A stretch of DNA of 64,000 bases, taken from Endotrypanum monterogeii. Taxonomy: Eukaryota; Euglenozoa; Kinetoplastea; Trypanosomatida; Trypanosomatidae. Below the pieces are notes generated by a model. The model was not told where the DNA came from. It searched no databases and saw nothing but the letters and a program-made list of their open reading frames with translations. Position numbers and translations under genes: made by a program. Below, piece by piece: positions 9,105 through 19,692 of the stretch (the first letter of the stretch is position 1; each line of letters opens with the position of its first letter). The stretch is from assembly GCA_000333855.2 (NCBI GenBank), contig CM007345.1:1-64000 (forward strand). The letters run 5' to 3'.

Positions 9105-12100
9105 TTACTTGTTTGAAAACCGCGCCCTATCGAAGTGAGAGCTAGACCCCTGCGCTGGGTGATGCGGATAGAAACATTCGTCTCCGTCTCGTCGCGCTCG
9201 GGTCATACGCTTGACCTGTGGCGGCGTACGCGAATATGAGAAGCGTGATGGTATCTTTAACTGCAAGAGGGAGAAGAGGGTCTCATGTTTGAAGTCTTGC
9301 TCGGTACGCATTTGTTCTCGCTTCTCCTCCAATTCACTGCGCCACCTGTTGTACAACACCCCAATGTATGCAACAAAGCTGTTGCCGTGAAAGACTGGGT
9401 GACGGACCAACCTTCGGGTACGAATATTAGTTGCAACACGCTCGAAGAGGAGGCGCACGCCGCGTTTGCACCGATGGCGCACATCCTCGCGCAGCTGGCG
9501 AATGGCAGTCCGCAGGGACGGTTCCATGGGAGACCCGCTCGACACCTCAGAAGCCTTTGAAACAATGGGCAGGATGTACTGACGCACAAAGTCATCAAAC
9601 TGTCGGCTGAAGATGTAAGCCGTTGTCTGTTTCACCTCATCATGCACACGCTGTTGTGCCTTTAGAGCGGCGGCGCCGAAGTCATATCGCAGAACTGTAG
9701 GTCGAATCATTTGGATATCAGATGGCAAAGTGCACCACGATGATGTAGGCACTAAAAACGCCGCCGGGCCTCGATACGGTGCCCGCTTCTTGCTCCCCAA
9801 CGCTATCCCAGACTTAGCGGCATGCGGCAGTGCGTCGTCAGCAAGGTCTCCAGCTATCGAGAACCAATGCATGGGCAGCGAAGGCGCGAATGGTACGCGT
9901 CCTGAGGCACCTTGTTCGTTGCGTGTGCCTGGTCCAGTCCTGTGCACCTCGACTGACCCATCAACTCCTCGGCTCTCGGCGCCATAGGGGCGGCCATCGC
10001 TTTCGCCAGCGGCGGGCGTATAGGCGCCGCTGCCATTGCCCGAGAAATTGTTTAACAACGTTCGGAGAGGCTGAAGTATTTCCCTCTCGAAATACGCCCG
10101 AAGGCTACCACCACCGCCCCTTCTGCTCACTGGGAGGCGATGACGTGGTGATAGGGTTGGTTTAGAGGTGTCAAAAATTGCACCGGCCACCTTCTTCTGG
10201 CCGCCGTCCGGAAACACATTGTTCGACTTCAGTGCCTGTCGTATCAACTTATCGGCTGCCGACTTCAATTCGTGCACGAGCCACTGCTCGTCTGTGGCGG
10301 TGTCAGGGAGTGAGGTGGGAGTGGCTGCATAGAAGTCCGGTGGATATTGTGTGCCCCATTGCTCCTCTAGCACCTGTGCCGCGCGTGCCACGGCAGCCTC
10401 CTCCAACGCTTTCTGGGCAATGGCATTGGCTGCCTCTGCTTCCTTTTCCTCAGATGCACACTGCGCACGAACCTGTGCTTGTTCAAAAATCGTACCAAGC
10501 AGACTAAGCGCCACCCCCATCTCGCTCATGAAATCCACTGCATCTTGGCCAAGCTTCTGTGTTTCTTGACGCAGCCGGGCAGCGTGGAGGCCGAGGCTGC
10601 GGACGTCCAAGAGAGTGCGATCTCTCTCGGCCTTTCCGACCGTAGGAGAGGAGCTCGAACGCAGAGTGCCAGAGTCGGAACGCTTATCTTCACGAGAAGA
10701 TTGCAAAACACATGCACCCGATACCTCTGAAGCGGCGTGCCGCCACAGTCTCGGTACAGACTGCTGCCGAGCACCGAGCCCCATAGGCAATGCCGGCGTC
10801 AGCGAAGCACCTGCCGTCGCTGCCCGTGCTTCAGGGGGTGCGAGTGTTGATGAAGTCAGGGGGCCACTCGCAGAGCGGGAGTATACAGCACGGCTGCTAC
10901 GGACGCATTTGTTTTTCACAGCCGTGCCCTCCGCCTCGTCGCTGTCCTCTTCAGCACCCATGATAGAAAGGCGACTCTCTTCCTCTGAGCTGTGCAGCCT
11001 CTCAGGAGCCGAGGTCTGATTGAGTATTTGAACAGAAGTGGGACTACTACATTCACTCGTTTTGACCTCATTGAAAGTAGGATGCAAAACTTCGTTCACA
11101 CTGCTGTTGAACTCGGCATTAATTTCCTGCTGGGAAGACACCCCGCCACCCGTTCCTAGTGACACACCGCCGGCAGAAAAACGGGGTGCTGCCGCCTCAA
11201 GCAAGGCGACCTGATTACGCACTTCCTCCAGCTGCTGTCGAAACCAATCCACGTGCAGCGCCTCACGACGTAGGGCATTCACACGAGAAAGTTCGGCACA
11301 TCGAAGAATGACACTTTTCAGACAGGTTTGCGCCGCTGTGGTGTTCGGGGTTGAGGTCGCCGAGGTCGCTGCTGGGGCGGCAGCGACGTGCTCTGAGCTT
11401 CGAGAAACAGAGACCTTGTCCTTCACAGTGGGCGGCGGCGTGGATGCGATGGCTGCTCCGTTTCGTGGGCTAGCACGAGCTTCGGTGACAGATTTTCTGG
11501 CCAGGCTCTTCTTACGCCTTGTCCGGGCTGATGGGTTTGACTCATCAAGGCTGTCTTGCTGTTCGCGTGGCATCTGTTGCTTTACCGGCGCAATGGAAAC
11601 GTCCTGCAACGACGTCGTTGTTGGGCTTGGTTGTCGAGACTTTGCCGAGTGCTCTAGTGCTTGACTTGGCGCGCCTCGCCGGGGTGGTGCTACGGCGGTG
11701 AGGGTAGCGACTCGAGGGGACAAGCCTACAGGCACATCTCTCATCATTTCATTCAATTCAGAGGCAGTTTGGTAAGACGCATAGGACACGAACGTACCGT
11801 TTTCCATGCGTGTTAACCCCCGTTGCTCACAGCGGTTGACGGGCTCCCTCAACTTCATATCCTCCCGTAGCGCGTCGCGGTCGAGCATCTCCATTGCACA
11901 AGTGATTTCTGCCTCCAAACGTCGCTGGTACTCCTCGGCTTTGCGCGTTGCATCGACCACAGCCGAAGAAATGGGAATATTTTCGAGAAGAAGGTTGCGC
12001 CGGTAGGCACTGTCCTCTATACACTTGGCGAAGTCGTCCTCAACTTCAACCAGCATTGTGGATCCGCCAATTTGGTCATCGAGTTCGCCAGGACGAGCCG

Positions 12101-12881
12101 CGTTGCCTTCCCGCAGCGCAAGATGCTTGCTAGCAGTCGAGCTGCCACCATCTTGCGCATTCAAAAACCGTCGCAGTTCAGCATTCTCCTGCTCCAGCGT
12201 TTTGTTTGCTTGGATAAGATATTTCATGTCCTCGCGGATCCCAGACGACTCAGTCTCGCTGTGATACCCGCGAAATGCTTCGTAATCCCGTTGGGCACAT
12301 CGAAGCTGCAGCTTCACCACGTTGTTCTGGCTGATGAGTGTATGGACCTCGTTCTCTTTCAGACGCAGCAGTTTCAAGGCACCGGCCAGCTCACGTTGTG
12401 CTGCTTCAAGACTCTGCGCAAGACTCGCCTCGGTTTCTTTTTTCTCCTTCACCACCTGGGCAAGCAGGTTGACACGACTCTGCATCGCGCCCATTTCTTC
12501 TTTTTCTTTTGAAGTTTTATGCGATTGGCCGTACGCGAAGCGTTTCACAAGCGCCTCGACCTTCTCATAAGTGTCCCAGTCACCTAGCTCGCTGCCCAGT
12601 GTATCGAGGCCGGCGAAGATGAGCTTCTGTATCTCCTGCTGGTTGCTTTCATACATGTCGAAATTGATTTTCCGTTTACGCCCAGCAATCTCCTCACGCT
12701 GACTCTGGAGCTCTTCATAATCACCGTAGAGTTTTTCCAGATAAGCCTTGCGCTGCGCTGAGGTGGTTCGACGCGGTATCTTCAGCGGAGGGAGTGTCAC
12801 TGACGTAGCGGCCGCCATAGCTGCGTCGGCGCGACTGGCAGCCGATAGGCCCACCATTTTCTGAGAAGGAGTGCCGTCCAT
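9105..12881 (-). CDS. Large coiled-coil protein of unknown function
   Basis: 1258 aa, starting at an ATG. I do not recognise a family. Residues 1-40 are Ala/Ser/Thr-rich. Helical heptad-like sequence occupies about 40-75 and 125-240 (KEKKETEASLAQSLEAAQRE, TLEQENAELRRFL), a clear coiled coil. Residues about 390-800 are low-complexity, rich in Ser, Thr, Ala and Pro, with basic clusters such as RTRRKKSLARKS. A second helical part (about 800-900) precedes a more ordered C-terminus with aromatic and basic residues (VFHGNSFVAYIGVLYNRWRS). The build suggests a structural cytoskeletal protein, perhaps of flagellum or basal body, but that is a guess from shape only. Confidence 0.88.
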   Translation of the reverse strand: MDGTPSQKMVGLSAASRADAAMAAATSVTLPPLKIPRRTTSAQRKAYLEKLYGDYEELQSQREEIAGRKRKINFDMYESNQQEIQKLIFAGLDTLGSELGDWDTYEKVEALVKRFAYGQSHKTSKEKEEMGAMQSRVNLLAQVVKEKKETEASLAQSLEAAQRELAGALKLLRLKENEVHTLISQNNVVKLQLRCAQRDYEAFRGYHSETESSGIREDMKYLIQANKTLEQENAELRRFLNAQDGGSSTASKHLALREGNAARPGELDDQIGGSTMLVEVEDDFAKCIEDSAYRRNLLLENIPISSAVVDATRKAEEYQRRLEAEITCAMEMLDRDALREDMKLREPVNRCEQRGLTRMENGTFVSYASYQTASELNEMMRDVPVGLSPRVATLTAVAPPRRGAPSQALEHSAKSRQPSPTTTSLQDVSIAPVKQQMPREQQDSLDESNPSARTRRKKSLARKSVTEARASPRNGAAIASTPPPTVKDKVSVSRSSEHVAAAPAATSATSTPNTTAAQTCLKSVILRCAELSRVNALRREALHVDWFRQQLEEVRNQVALLEAAAPRFSAGGVSLGTGGGVSSQQEINAEFNSSVNEVLHPTFNEVKTSECSSPTSVQILNQTSAPERLHSSEEESRLSIMGAEEDSDEAEGTAVKNKCVRSSRAVYSRSASGPLTSSTLAPPEARAATAGASLTPALPMGLGARQQSVPRLWRHAASEVSGACVLQSSREDKRSDSGTLRSSSSPTVGKAERDRTLLDVRSLGLHAARLRQETQKLGQDAVDFMSEMGVALSLLGTIFEQAQVRAQCASEEKEAEAANAIAQKALEEAAVARAAQVLEEQWGTQYPPDFYAATPTSLPDTATDEQWLVHELKSAADKLIRQALKSNNVFPDGGQKKVAGAIFDTSKPTLSPRHRLPVSRRGGGGSLRAYFEREILQPLRTLLNNFSGNGSGAYTPAAGESDGRPYGAESRGVDGSVEVHRTGPGTRNEQGASGRVPFAPSLPMHWFSIAGDLADDALPHAAKSGIALGSKKRAPYRGPAAFLVPTSSWCTLPSDIQMIRPTVLRYDFGAAALKAQQRVHDEVKQTTAYIFSRQFDDFVRQYILPIVSKASEVSSGSPMEPSLRTAIRQLREDVRHRCKRGVRLLFERVATNIRTRRLVRHPVFHGNSFVAYIGVLYNRWRSELEEKREQMRTEQDFKHETLFSLLQLKIPSRFSYSRTPPQVKRMTRARRDGDECFYPHHPAQGSSSHFDRARFSNK

Positions 12882-12916
12882 ATTGTTCTTCGTGTCTGGA
12901 GAGCCAGGTCACGCCC

Positions 12917-12965
12917 CTTGAGTCGTGTGTGTGTTTGTGTGTGTGGAAGGGGGAGGGTGGGGAGT
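12917..12965 (-). promoter_or_regulatory. Predicted trans-splice acceptor for the coiled-coil gene
   Basis: On the minus strand a C/T-rich stretch (12943-12965) and a CA-rich linker are followed by the first AG at 12918-12917, giving a 5' UTR of about 35 bases. The tract overlaps a plus-strand GT repeat. Confidence 0.5.
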
Positions 12966-13567
12966 CCGTAAAAAAAGCGCCGGGTGTATGAGCAGCGCAG
13001 TGTACGGTCAGCAAGTGTAGCTGAAAATCAAAAGCAGAAAAGCAGACGTGGAGCTGAATGAGTTGATCGGGAGACACACCAGCTTCCTTTGCACTCGTAT
13101 AGGATTGCAATCACACGACGAAGCTGGAGAGGAGCTAGCGAGTGTCGAGGCACACCCCATCGCAAAGCTCCACAGGAAAAGAGGAAGATAACCGTCAAAT
13201 ATCACAGCTTCCCAGTATGCCTTTAGGGCCGAAGTGATCACACTGCCACCATAGGAACACGGGGATAGATGCGTAAATGCACGCCCGCAATGTGTTCGAG
13301 ATATGTCCGTTTTTTTTTTTTGGCCTCTCAAACTTGCCTGTAGAAATGGGAGAAATCTATAAATCCTCGAGTGTTGAGAACAAGACGGAGAATCTGACCC
13401 GAGAAAAAAAAAATTTGTTTTTTTTTCCAAACGTGCGCATTCGTACAAGTAGGGTCAGACAACACAGCAGCACTGACATGGAGAAAAACAGCACGTGATA
13501 GTGCACAAGAAAAATCGTTGAAGGTGATGCGGGTGCAGGGCTCCGTAGCGAGGCACGTGGGCAGCAC
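12966..13567. other. Intergenic between coiled-coil and CEP44-like genes
   Basis: Holds A/T homopolymers around 13310-13430, including T and A runs of nine or more. No ATG-started frame of interest on the transcribed strand. Confidence 0.55.
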
Positions 13568-14083
13568 TCATGAGCGCGGTAGGGAGTTAAGCTCTCGTCT
13601 GCGCCGGTTTACCATGGAGACCGCCGCTGAGGGCGACGAAGAAGCTGACTTGGTTGCACACAGCAGTCTTTGCGCCCGAGGCGCTAGACGCGCGCTCGTT
13701 GTGTTCGTCTCGTTTAAAGAATTCCGCGTGAGGGAGTGTAGAAGACGGAAAACAGAATGACACATCGACACCTTCGCCGAGGCATACTTGCATTGACCGA
13801 ATTGCACCCCGGAAATACTGTGCACCTCACCCGTCTCCGCTGCCAGCAGTCGTACCGTTGCAGCACCTATATTTATGTCGCTGTTTTCCAGAAGGAACCA
13901 TCGGTACTTCCGAATGAGCATCGCTGTCGACGCGGGAAAGCGGTGGTACAGAAAACGTAAGAAGAGCGCATAGGTGTGCGGATTTCCAGTCATTACGTCC
14001 CCTTCACTTACACGATCCCATTCGCAGAAGCCAAGCTTTGATAACCTAGCGTGCAACAGGGAAAAATTCAAAGAAAAGTCCAT
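13568..14083 (-). CDS. CEP44-like small protein
   Basis: 171 aa from an ATG. The first about 110 residues resemble the N-terminal domain of centrosomal protein CEP44: LSKLGFCEWDRVSEGDVMTG, then YALFLRFLYHRFPASTAMLI, a short hydrophobic strand region, and SVFRLLHSL, corresponding to the order L..L.y...v..Gd, the long hydrophobic helix and the terminal v.kLLR helix of that domain. The tail (about 112-171) is Ser/Ala/Arg-rich and probably disordered. Known CEP44 is a centriole protein; a basal-body role is plausible but inferred. The protein is much shorter than vertebrate CEP44. Similarity was judged by eye. Confidence 0.75.
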   Translation of the reverse strand: MDFSLNFSLLHARLSKLGFCEWDRVSEGDVMTGNPHTYALFLRFLYHRFPASTAMLIRKYRWFLLENSDINIGAATVRLLAAETGEVHSISGVQFGQCKYASAKVSMCHSVFRLLHSLTRNSLNETNTTSARLAPRAQRLLCATKSASSSPSAAVSMVNRRRRELNSLPRS

Positions 14084-14717
14084 GGGGAATGATGAATGGA
14101 CGAATTGTTTTTTTTTTTTGTGAAGCAGTAAGGAGCATCAATCTGATTGTCTTTACTATTTTTACGGCTCGTTGGCAGAGGTCGACAGGCAAAGAAGTGT
14201 CGGATTTGAGGCCGCAGGACTACGAATGAGGAAAGGAGAGAGGTAAATCGAGTTATTTTCCGAAAGCTCCACTGACAACAACCTGTGCATCACCTAAGCC
14301 AAAGGCATGTGCGCCGTCCGGGAGTACTTCAAGGTCTCCACGTTGGTCATCAACATGAGAGATGCAACCGGGTAAAAATGATCTCATCATAGGATCAATA
14401 TCCTTCCATTACACGGATATCGTTGATAACGCACGTGAAGGTATGGGGCCAGAAAAAGAAATGTGGTACAATATCAAAAAAAAAAAAATTAGGCATAGAC
14501 AGTCTGACGCTGTGGGTGTGCGCACCGACTTTATTTTTTCCTTGTGCATCGACGAATATATAAAAATATATTTTTTTTTCAGGAATGGATCAAGAAACAC
14601 GTTTCATGTCATGAGCATCGACATGCCCCGAGACAAAAGCAATGGGGATATGCCTCTCTTTCCCCAACAAGGTTTACGGATATTACATACCACCCCCAGA
14701 AAGTGCTCGTGCAGATC
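14084..14717. other. Intergenic between CEP44-like and SFT2 genes
   Basis: Contains T runs at about 14107-14119 and 14571-14579 and an A run at 14477-14488. No convincing gene. Confidence 0.55.
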
Positions 14718-15176
14718 CTAGCGGCGCACAATAATGTTCAAAAGAGTCTCTCGACCGTAGGGAACGTACGATAGGGAGTACCAAACCAAGGCGGAGTACT
14801 GCAGAAGGCCGCACAAAACGCACAGCGTTACAGACCTGAAGATGATGCCCACAAAAAAAGACAACAGCAACGAGCCGATGTAAAACATGGTGGCTTTGAA
14901 GCGGTACTCGTCTAACATATACGCGATTTGCGCTGAGGGACCCATGAGGATGATCGTGCTTAACATGGACAGAATGCTTCCCAGAGCGGATAGTACGGTG
15001 TACTTCCAGTAAGATTTCATCCCAAGAGAAAACCAGCTCATCAATGTAGAAAAAAGCGCTAGTGACATAAGAACACAGAAACCTTGAATCCGCTGCGTCC
15101 ATGTAAGGCTCTTGATGAGCTGGTCATTCTCATTCATCGGCGCAGTCGCCGCTTCGTTGATCTCCACAGCGGACAT
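14718..15176 (-). CDS. SFT2 family vesicle transport membrane protein
   Basis: 152 aa from the first ATG (further upstream the frame is open but starts only with GTG). Four membrane segments at about 30-50, 57-79, 95-112 and 114-136, with a short hydrophilic N-terminus, give the topology of SFT2/SFT2D proteins. The family signature is visible after the second segment: ILMGPSAQIAYMLDEYRFKA, matching the conserved GP..Q...M..... R...T pattern. SFT2 proteins act with Got1 and syntaxins in retrograde endosome-to-Golgi fusion. Confidence is good for the family and moderate for the exact transport step. Confidence 0.85.
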   Translation of the reverse strand: MSAVEINEAATAPMNENDQLIKSLTWTQRIQGFCVLMSLALFSTLMSWFSLGMKSYWKYTVLSALGSILSMLSTIILMGPSAQIAYMLDEYRFKATMFYIGSLLLSFFVGIIFRSVTLCVLCGLLQYSALVWYSLSYVPYGRETLLNIIVRR

Positions 15177-15727
15177 GGTTTGTGGTGCTGCTTCCGGTTT
15201 GTTGCAATAGTTTGCTCTAATTTTCACTTGTGCAAAGGTGTCTGTGCGTGTGCGTGTTGTCGGTAAGAGAAAGGCCGGCGGTGTACAATCAAAAGGAGCC
15301 CCAAAAAATATGCGGCTTGGGTTTTAAAGGGAAACGATATAAAATGTGAAGACACCGTGCAGCAGGGCTGTGGGGCACGTGTGGCTTACATGATCACAGA
15401 GATAGACGTACCGACAGAAAGAGAAGGAAAGAACAGCGTTGCTAAGTTGTGTTGAGTTGTACACATCCGTGAAAGAGCAGAGAGACGAGACATCGAGAAT
15501 GGTAAGCGGTAGTGAATATAAAAAAAGGTAGGAAGGTGCGAAGGTGAGGGAGAGGCGGAAAAAGAGAAACAGAAAAGGCTTCCCCCACCCTACACAAGTA
15601 CGCTAACATTCAAAACTCCCTTGCGAACGTAACGCATGTATACCTGAGTGCGATTGCCAGGCAAAGCTATGACCTCAATTGAAGTCGAATATCAACACTG
15701 AATCTTTTCTTGTACAGTAGCGGTGCG

Positions 15728-15762
<35 letters not shown>

Positions 15763-15994
15763 TTACTTCCAAAGAATCGATTGTCGTTCCTTCTTCCATC
15801 CACACGCCCCGCTGTGAGGGAGAACTAGCGAGAAGAGCCGGACCATGAATGGAATCACGCCATACACTATGTACATCTTCGGGGGCGACTTGCACGACTT
15901 GAGGATGGGGTTGAGTGCCTTAGTGGCGGTTGCTGTTGCCGTCTCTGCTCTGCCCCACTGGCCTGCGAGACTGCCAGCTGAGTTGAGAGATGGG
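15177..15994. other. Intergenic between SFT2 and 118-aa genes
   Basis: A minus-strand tract at about 15261-15275 (CCTTTCTCTTACC) with AGs downstream could be the SFT2 splice acceptor. An (AT)15 array lies at 15731-15760. Otherwise purine-rich on the plus strand. Confidence 0.55.
15731..15760. repeat. (AT)15 microsatellite
   Basis: Perfect 30-base AT dinucleotide array in the 3' UTR side of the 118-aa gene. Confidence 0.95.
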
Positions 15995-16351
15995 TCACTC
16001 CAGCCAAAGCGGGGAGCGACCTACACTCTGTTTGTGCTCCCACGCCACGTCAATACAGCGTTCTGGAAAGTCCATCAGTCGCCCGCTGTCCTCGATGACA
16101 ATCGTCAAGGGCCAATTTTGGTGCTCGAGAAAGCCGGTGTAGCTACGCCCACCCTCGAGGCGGGGGCCCTCTGTGATCGTGAAGACTATGAATGTAGGCG
16201 ACTCTGGAGTCTCTGCTGTGGGCATCGAAAACAGTACGTTGAACGTGTTGACCTCCGTCGGGTGTGGGGTAACAGTGACGTTGTAGCGGATAGAGCTAGA
16301 TGCGAAGGCCTTCGCAATGTGCTGGAGCTTTCTTGCTACTTGCAGGTCCAT
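15995..16351 (-). CDS. Small protein of unknown function (118 aa)
   Basis: 118 aa from the first ATG (MDLQVARKLQHIAKAF). No family recognised. It reads like a compact alpha/beta domain: N-terminal helix, then strands (IRYNVTVTPH, TFNVLFSMPT, TFIVFTITEG), then LEHQNWPLTIVIEDSGRLMD. No signal peptide, membrane segment or coiled coil. The opposite strand is also open over this span, but the minus frame fits the transcription direction and the domain-like composition. A pyrimidine-rich stretch on the minus strand upstream (about 16740-16760) is a possible splice tract. Confidence 0.72.
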   Translation of the reverse strand: MDLQVARKLQHIAKAFASSSIRYNVTVTPHPTEVNTFNVLFSMPTAETPESPTFIVFTITEGPRLEGGRSYTGFLEHQNWPLTIVIEDSGRLMDFPERCIDVAWEHKQSVGRSPLWLE

Positions 16352-17074
16352 CTTGTGAGAAGCCGTATATTTGAGAAAAGTGGTCCAAACTGATAGAGAA
16401 ATTGAGAAATGATATGTGGGGAAAAGAGGCAATCCTCATGCCCTTTTGCTGGATCGATGTGCGACCTGTTTGTTGCATTGACGGGGTGGTGGATGTGTGT
16501 GTAGCAGTACAGGGAAAGAGGCGGGATGAAGTGGTACACTCGCAGCGCCGCAGGATCACGATGCCAGCGGTCAGAAGAAATTTGATCTTTTCACTCATCT
16601 CCAGGACCCCGTACCGGCCGCCCATGGAAAAAAAGTGTGTGTTCAAATATCGGTAGATGAACGCGCGATCGCTTATATGCAGAATGCCACAGTTACAACC
16701 TTGGTTGGGTCCACATGCAATTGTCGTTGCGTTTTGAGTAAAGCGGGAGAAAAAAAAACATACGACCCAGTGACACCGCCAGCTAACACAGGGGGGAGGG
16801 GAATTTTTGGGAGATTTCCTTACTCGATTGTTGAGTGGATTGTCACGTCGTTGTCGCAGCAACGGAAGCTGCCAACATTTCTGAAGCCGTTAGCACCAAG
16901 CAACGACTAGAAAGCAGAGACACCAGCAAACCCACGCCATCATGCGAGGGCTGAGGGGCAGGTAACAAGAGAACGAACACAAAAAGAAGAGCAGAATAAG
17001 CGAAAAATGAAAGGTGGGCTAGTGAAGAGAACAAAGGAAGTCCCGAAAAGCAGTTCGGTGTGAGCATCTCCATC
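16352..17074. other. Intergenic between 118-aa and 311-aa genes
   Basis: 723 bases. Plus strand purine-rich at about 16970-17045. Open frames overlapping 16296-16862 lack support. Confidence 0.5.
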
Positions 17075-18010
17075 TCAAGATGGTTGCTCTGAATCCGTTT
17101 CGGACCCTTCGTTTGTAGGGACCGGTTTGCGCCGGTGTGCAGTCGCTGGGCTACCAAGCGTCCATCCCCTTACCGGCGTTAGCTTTTGTCGTAACGAGCC
17201 CCGTTCTTTGAGATCCCAATCGAGACGCCGCCGCTCCGCTTTTGCAAGCGTTTGAACGATGAGGCGACCCACCTGGGCGACTTGCGGTGACAGTGGGTGC
17301 CCCTTGCCAAGATGCAGTCCGGTAAGAAGTACGGTCTCACTCCCAAATTCTTTCGCTGCGGCCTGTGCCAGTCGGGCTAGGATGGAGCTCCTCTCTTGGA
17401 ATGTGCCGCCAAGGTAAAGCGTGGAGGAAGCGGCCCCGGTCACGAGCAGCTCCTCCAGTACGTAGGTAGCCTGGAGTGCAAAGGGGTGCTGCGTTTCGAC
17501 GCAGAGGCAAACTCCACGTAGAAAAGGTACGATAAGAGGGCACACCGCGCCGAGTGTGGTGGCACACGAGACCAGAGACCGCTCCGACCTATCGTGTTCG
17601 AGGAGGAGATTTTCTAGCACGTGACCCAGGCATCGCTGCCTCTCAGAGCCGAGTCGGAAACGCGCGTTTCTCTGCAGAAGCAAACTCCGGGGCGATATCA
17701 GCATCGATTCTGGTCGATCCAGGAGCTCATGCTCGTGAAGCTCGCCAGCGCGGTGAACTATACTCGGAAAGTCGAAAACCGAGTAGCTGAAGACAAATGG
17801 GTCGAAAGAGGCAACGAAGAGCGCTGCAGTCTCCGCTGGCCGTGCGATGGGCGGGGGTGTTTCAACTGATGGGTGCAGGACTGGCAACCACCCCATATGG
17901 GCCGCATATCCGTCGCCCATCCGCCTGAGGTTTTCTTGTGTTTCCATGGATCGCAAAAATGAGCCGCCGAGCCGGTGTCTTTGGGAGGCGGCCGCCATGC
18001 TCCGCCGCAT
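17075..18010 (-). CDS. Protein of unknown function (311 aa)
   Basis: 311 aa from the first ATG (MRRSMAAASQRHR); the upstream open frame has no ATG. No recognised motif. Central residues contain several hydrophobic helices (SCATTLGAVCPLIVPFLRGV, YVLEELLVTGAASSTLYLGG) without clear membrane segments. The C-terminus is Arg/Pro/Ser-rich and ends with acidic and polar residues. The RRSMAAASQRHRLGGSFLRS start is basic and Ser-rich, so mitochondrial import is possible but unproven. Confidence 0.8.
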   Translation of the reverse strand: MRRSMAAASQRHRLGGSFLRSMETQENLRRMGDGYAAHMGWLPVLHPSVETPPPIARPAETAALFVASFDPFVFSYSVFDFPSIVHRAGELHEHELLDRPESMLISPRSLLLQRNARFRLGSERQRCLGHVLENLLLEHDRSERSLVSCATTLGAVCPLIVPFLRGVCLCVETQHPFALQATYVLEELLVTGAASSTLYLGGTFQERSSILARLAQAAAKEFGSETVLLTGLHLGKGHPLSPQVAQVGRLIVQTLAKAERRRLDWDLKERGSLRQKLTPVRGWTLGSPATAHRRKPVPTNEGSETDSEQPS

Positions 18011-18554
18011 TTTTATGATATCAGCGGCTTCGATGTCACGAGACGCCGATGTCCCATTTTCGACAAGACGCAAACAGTCACAATGAGGTGAAAGGGGAGA
18101 CAATAGTCAAGGCAAAACAAACAACGCGTGCTGTTGAACATTCGTGTCTACAAAGCTGCTCGCACTTTTCTAAACCCCTCTCTCACTGGTTTGATGTGTG
18201 CAGGGAATGGGTCCAGAGAGCTTTGGGGGTGTCCATAGGGGCATACGTTTGGAAGAAATACCAATGCACGAAAAAAAAAAGGACAGAAATAGGGTGCCCA
18301 GTGAAGTTGACAGCAAGTGTCAAATGATATATTCAGCTAGCATACCAGACAAGAGAAGGGAGCAGCCTTCTGATGACCCATATCTGCCACCTGTGTTCCT
18401 CTGGCATTCTACCACCAGCTCCTCTGTCAGTAAAAAAACCGCAGAGCTGAAAAGTGCGCTGTGTGATTCAGTCGGGGCGTTGGGAAGCCTCAAGAAGAAA
18501 TGATGCTGTTTCCTCATCGGTGCCACTTGTGTCCCTGAACCTCTGGAAATACGA

Positions 18555-18594
<40 letters not shown>

Positions 18595-19692
18595 TTAAGA
18601 TATCCAACACAGAAGCTCAGGCGTAAAAGGCCCAGAAGTACCCCTGGAAGGGAGGAGGTAACTGGTGGCGGTGGGGGGAGTAAAGGTGTTGGTGGTGATG
18701 AGTGAAGTCGTGATGGACGACTGTGCGAAGCGCCTCTTCCACAACCTCCTGAATCATATCGAAATGAGTAATTCTATTAAATTAAGGGGGCCTAGGGGGG
18801 GAACCGGAACGCTTAGCCGCCGCCTAGCGACGGCAACCCCCCCCCTCCTATTGAAAAAGAAATAAACACAGAAACGGCGAGAGCCTTTAAAGCAGGTGCC
18901 AAGTGCTGACCTGCCAGTGGTACAGGTGTGCGAAGTCGAGGGTACACATTCCTGTATAGTCGAGTTACGAAAGAGGGAGAAGTAGTGACAGCCACGACCA
19001 GCAGACACGAGAAAGTCTGCATCTGATCGTCAAGGAGCTTCTACTGAAGGTGAGATGACACAAACTTGCTAATTAGAATGAAAGTGGTAATCAAACCAGA
19101 TGCGTCACCTGGCTACGATTGCGGGAATCGGTCACCACCACCACGCCGCCACCCAAGCCACTGAGACACTGTTTTATATCACATACCCATCCTTTCGCCT
19201 CCTTCGCAACCAGCGCACTGGTAGCCGCCTTCCTCATGCGCTCGTGAGTTATGATGGATCTGTTTGTGTGCTTTATAAGTCTCTAACCCAAGATCATTTT
19301 TTAAATAGAAATCAAAGTTACGTGATTGTCCGTGTAAGTGCATCTTGACCCAAAGACAACAATTCGCAAATAACCTCACTCTTTATTCTCCACCTTCTCC
19401 TTCGCCCCTTTTTTCCCCACACTACCGCATAAGAAGATCAGGCGAAGAAGCAACAACAACAGGCGTACAAATCCACTGTGACGACGAGATCGGCGAAACA
19501 CTACTGTACCCATATACTGAACGCTTTCCAGCGCCCCTCTTTTCATTAAAGCCGATGGTGACACAGAACTACCGTGGGTGAAGTTCAAACCCTACTTGAA
19601 GTGAGGCCACAGTGTAGTCTGTCAGTACACCAAGGAGAAATGTGGAAGAAAGAAGCATCGACCCAGGTTTTAAAGCTGGCTCTGCCACGAGA
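18011..19692. other. Long intergenic region downstream of PABP
   Basis: 1.7 kb, mostly PABP 3' UTR by position. Holds an AT-rich palindrome (18555-18596) and an A run at 18271-18280. No coding frame starting with ATG on the minus strand stands out. A long 3' UTR would suit a gene regulated after transcription. Confidence 0.5.
18555..18596. repeat. AT repeat with palindromic ends
   Basis: (AT)n core flanked by ATATAC on the left and GTATAT on the right, making the whole block nearly self-complementary. Confidence 0.9.

Noticed and set aside
15845..16393. Plus-strand frame of 182 codons
   Set aside because: Lies opposite the 118-aa gene; the minus frame matches transcription direction and has a more domain-like sequence.
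18695..18752. GTGATGA ... CTGA pair resembling a C/D snoRNA
   Set aside because: On the non-transcribed strand, no terminal stem and no C'/D' boxes; likely chance.
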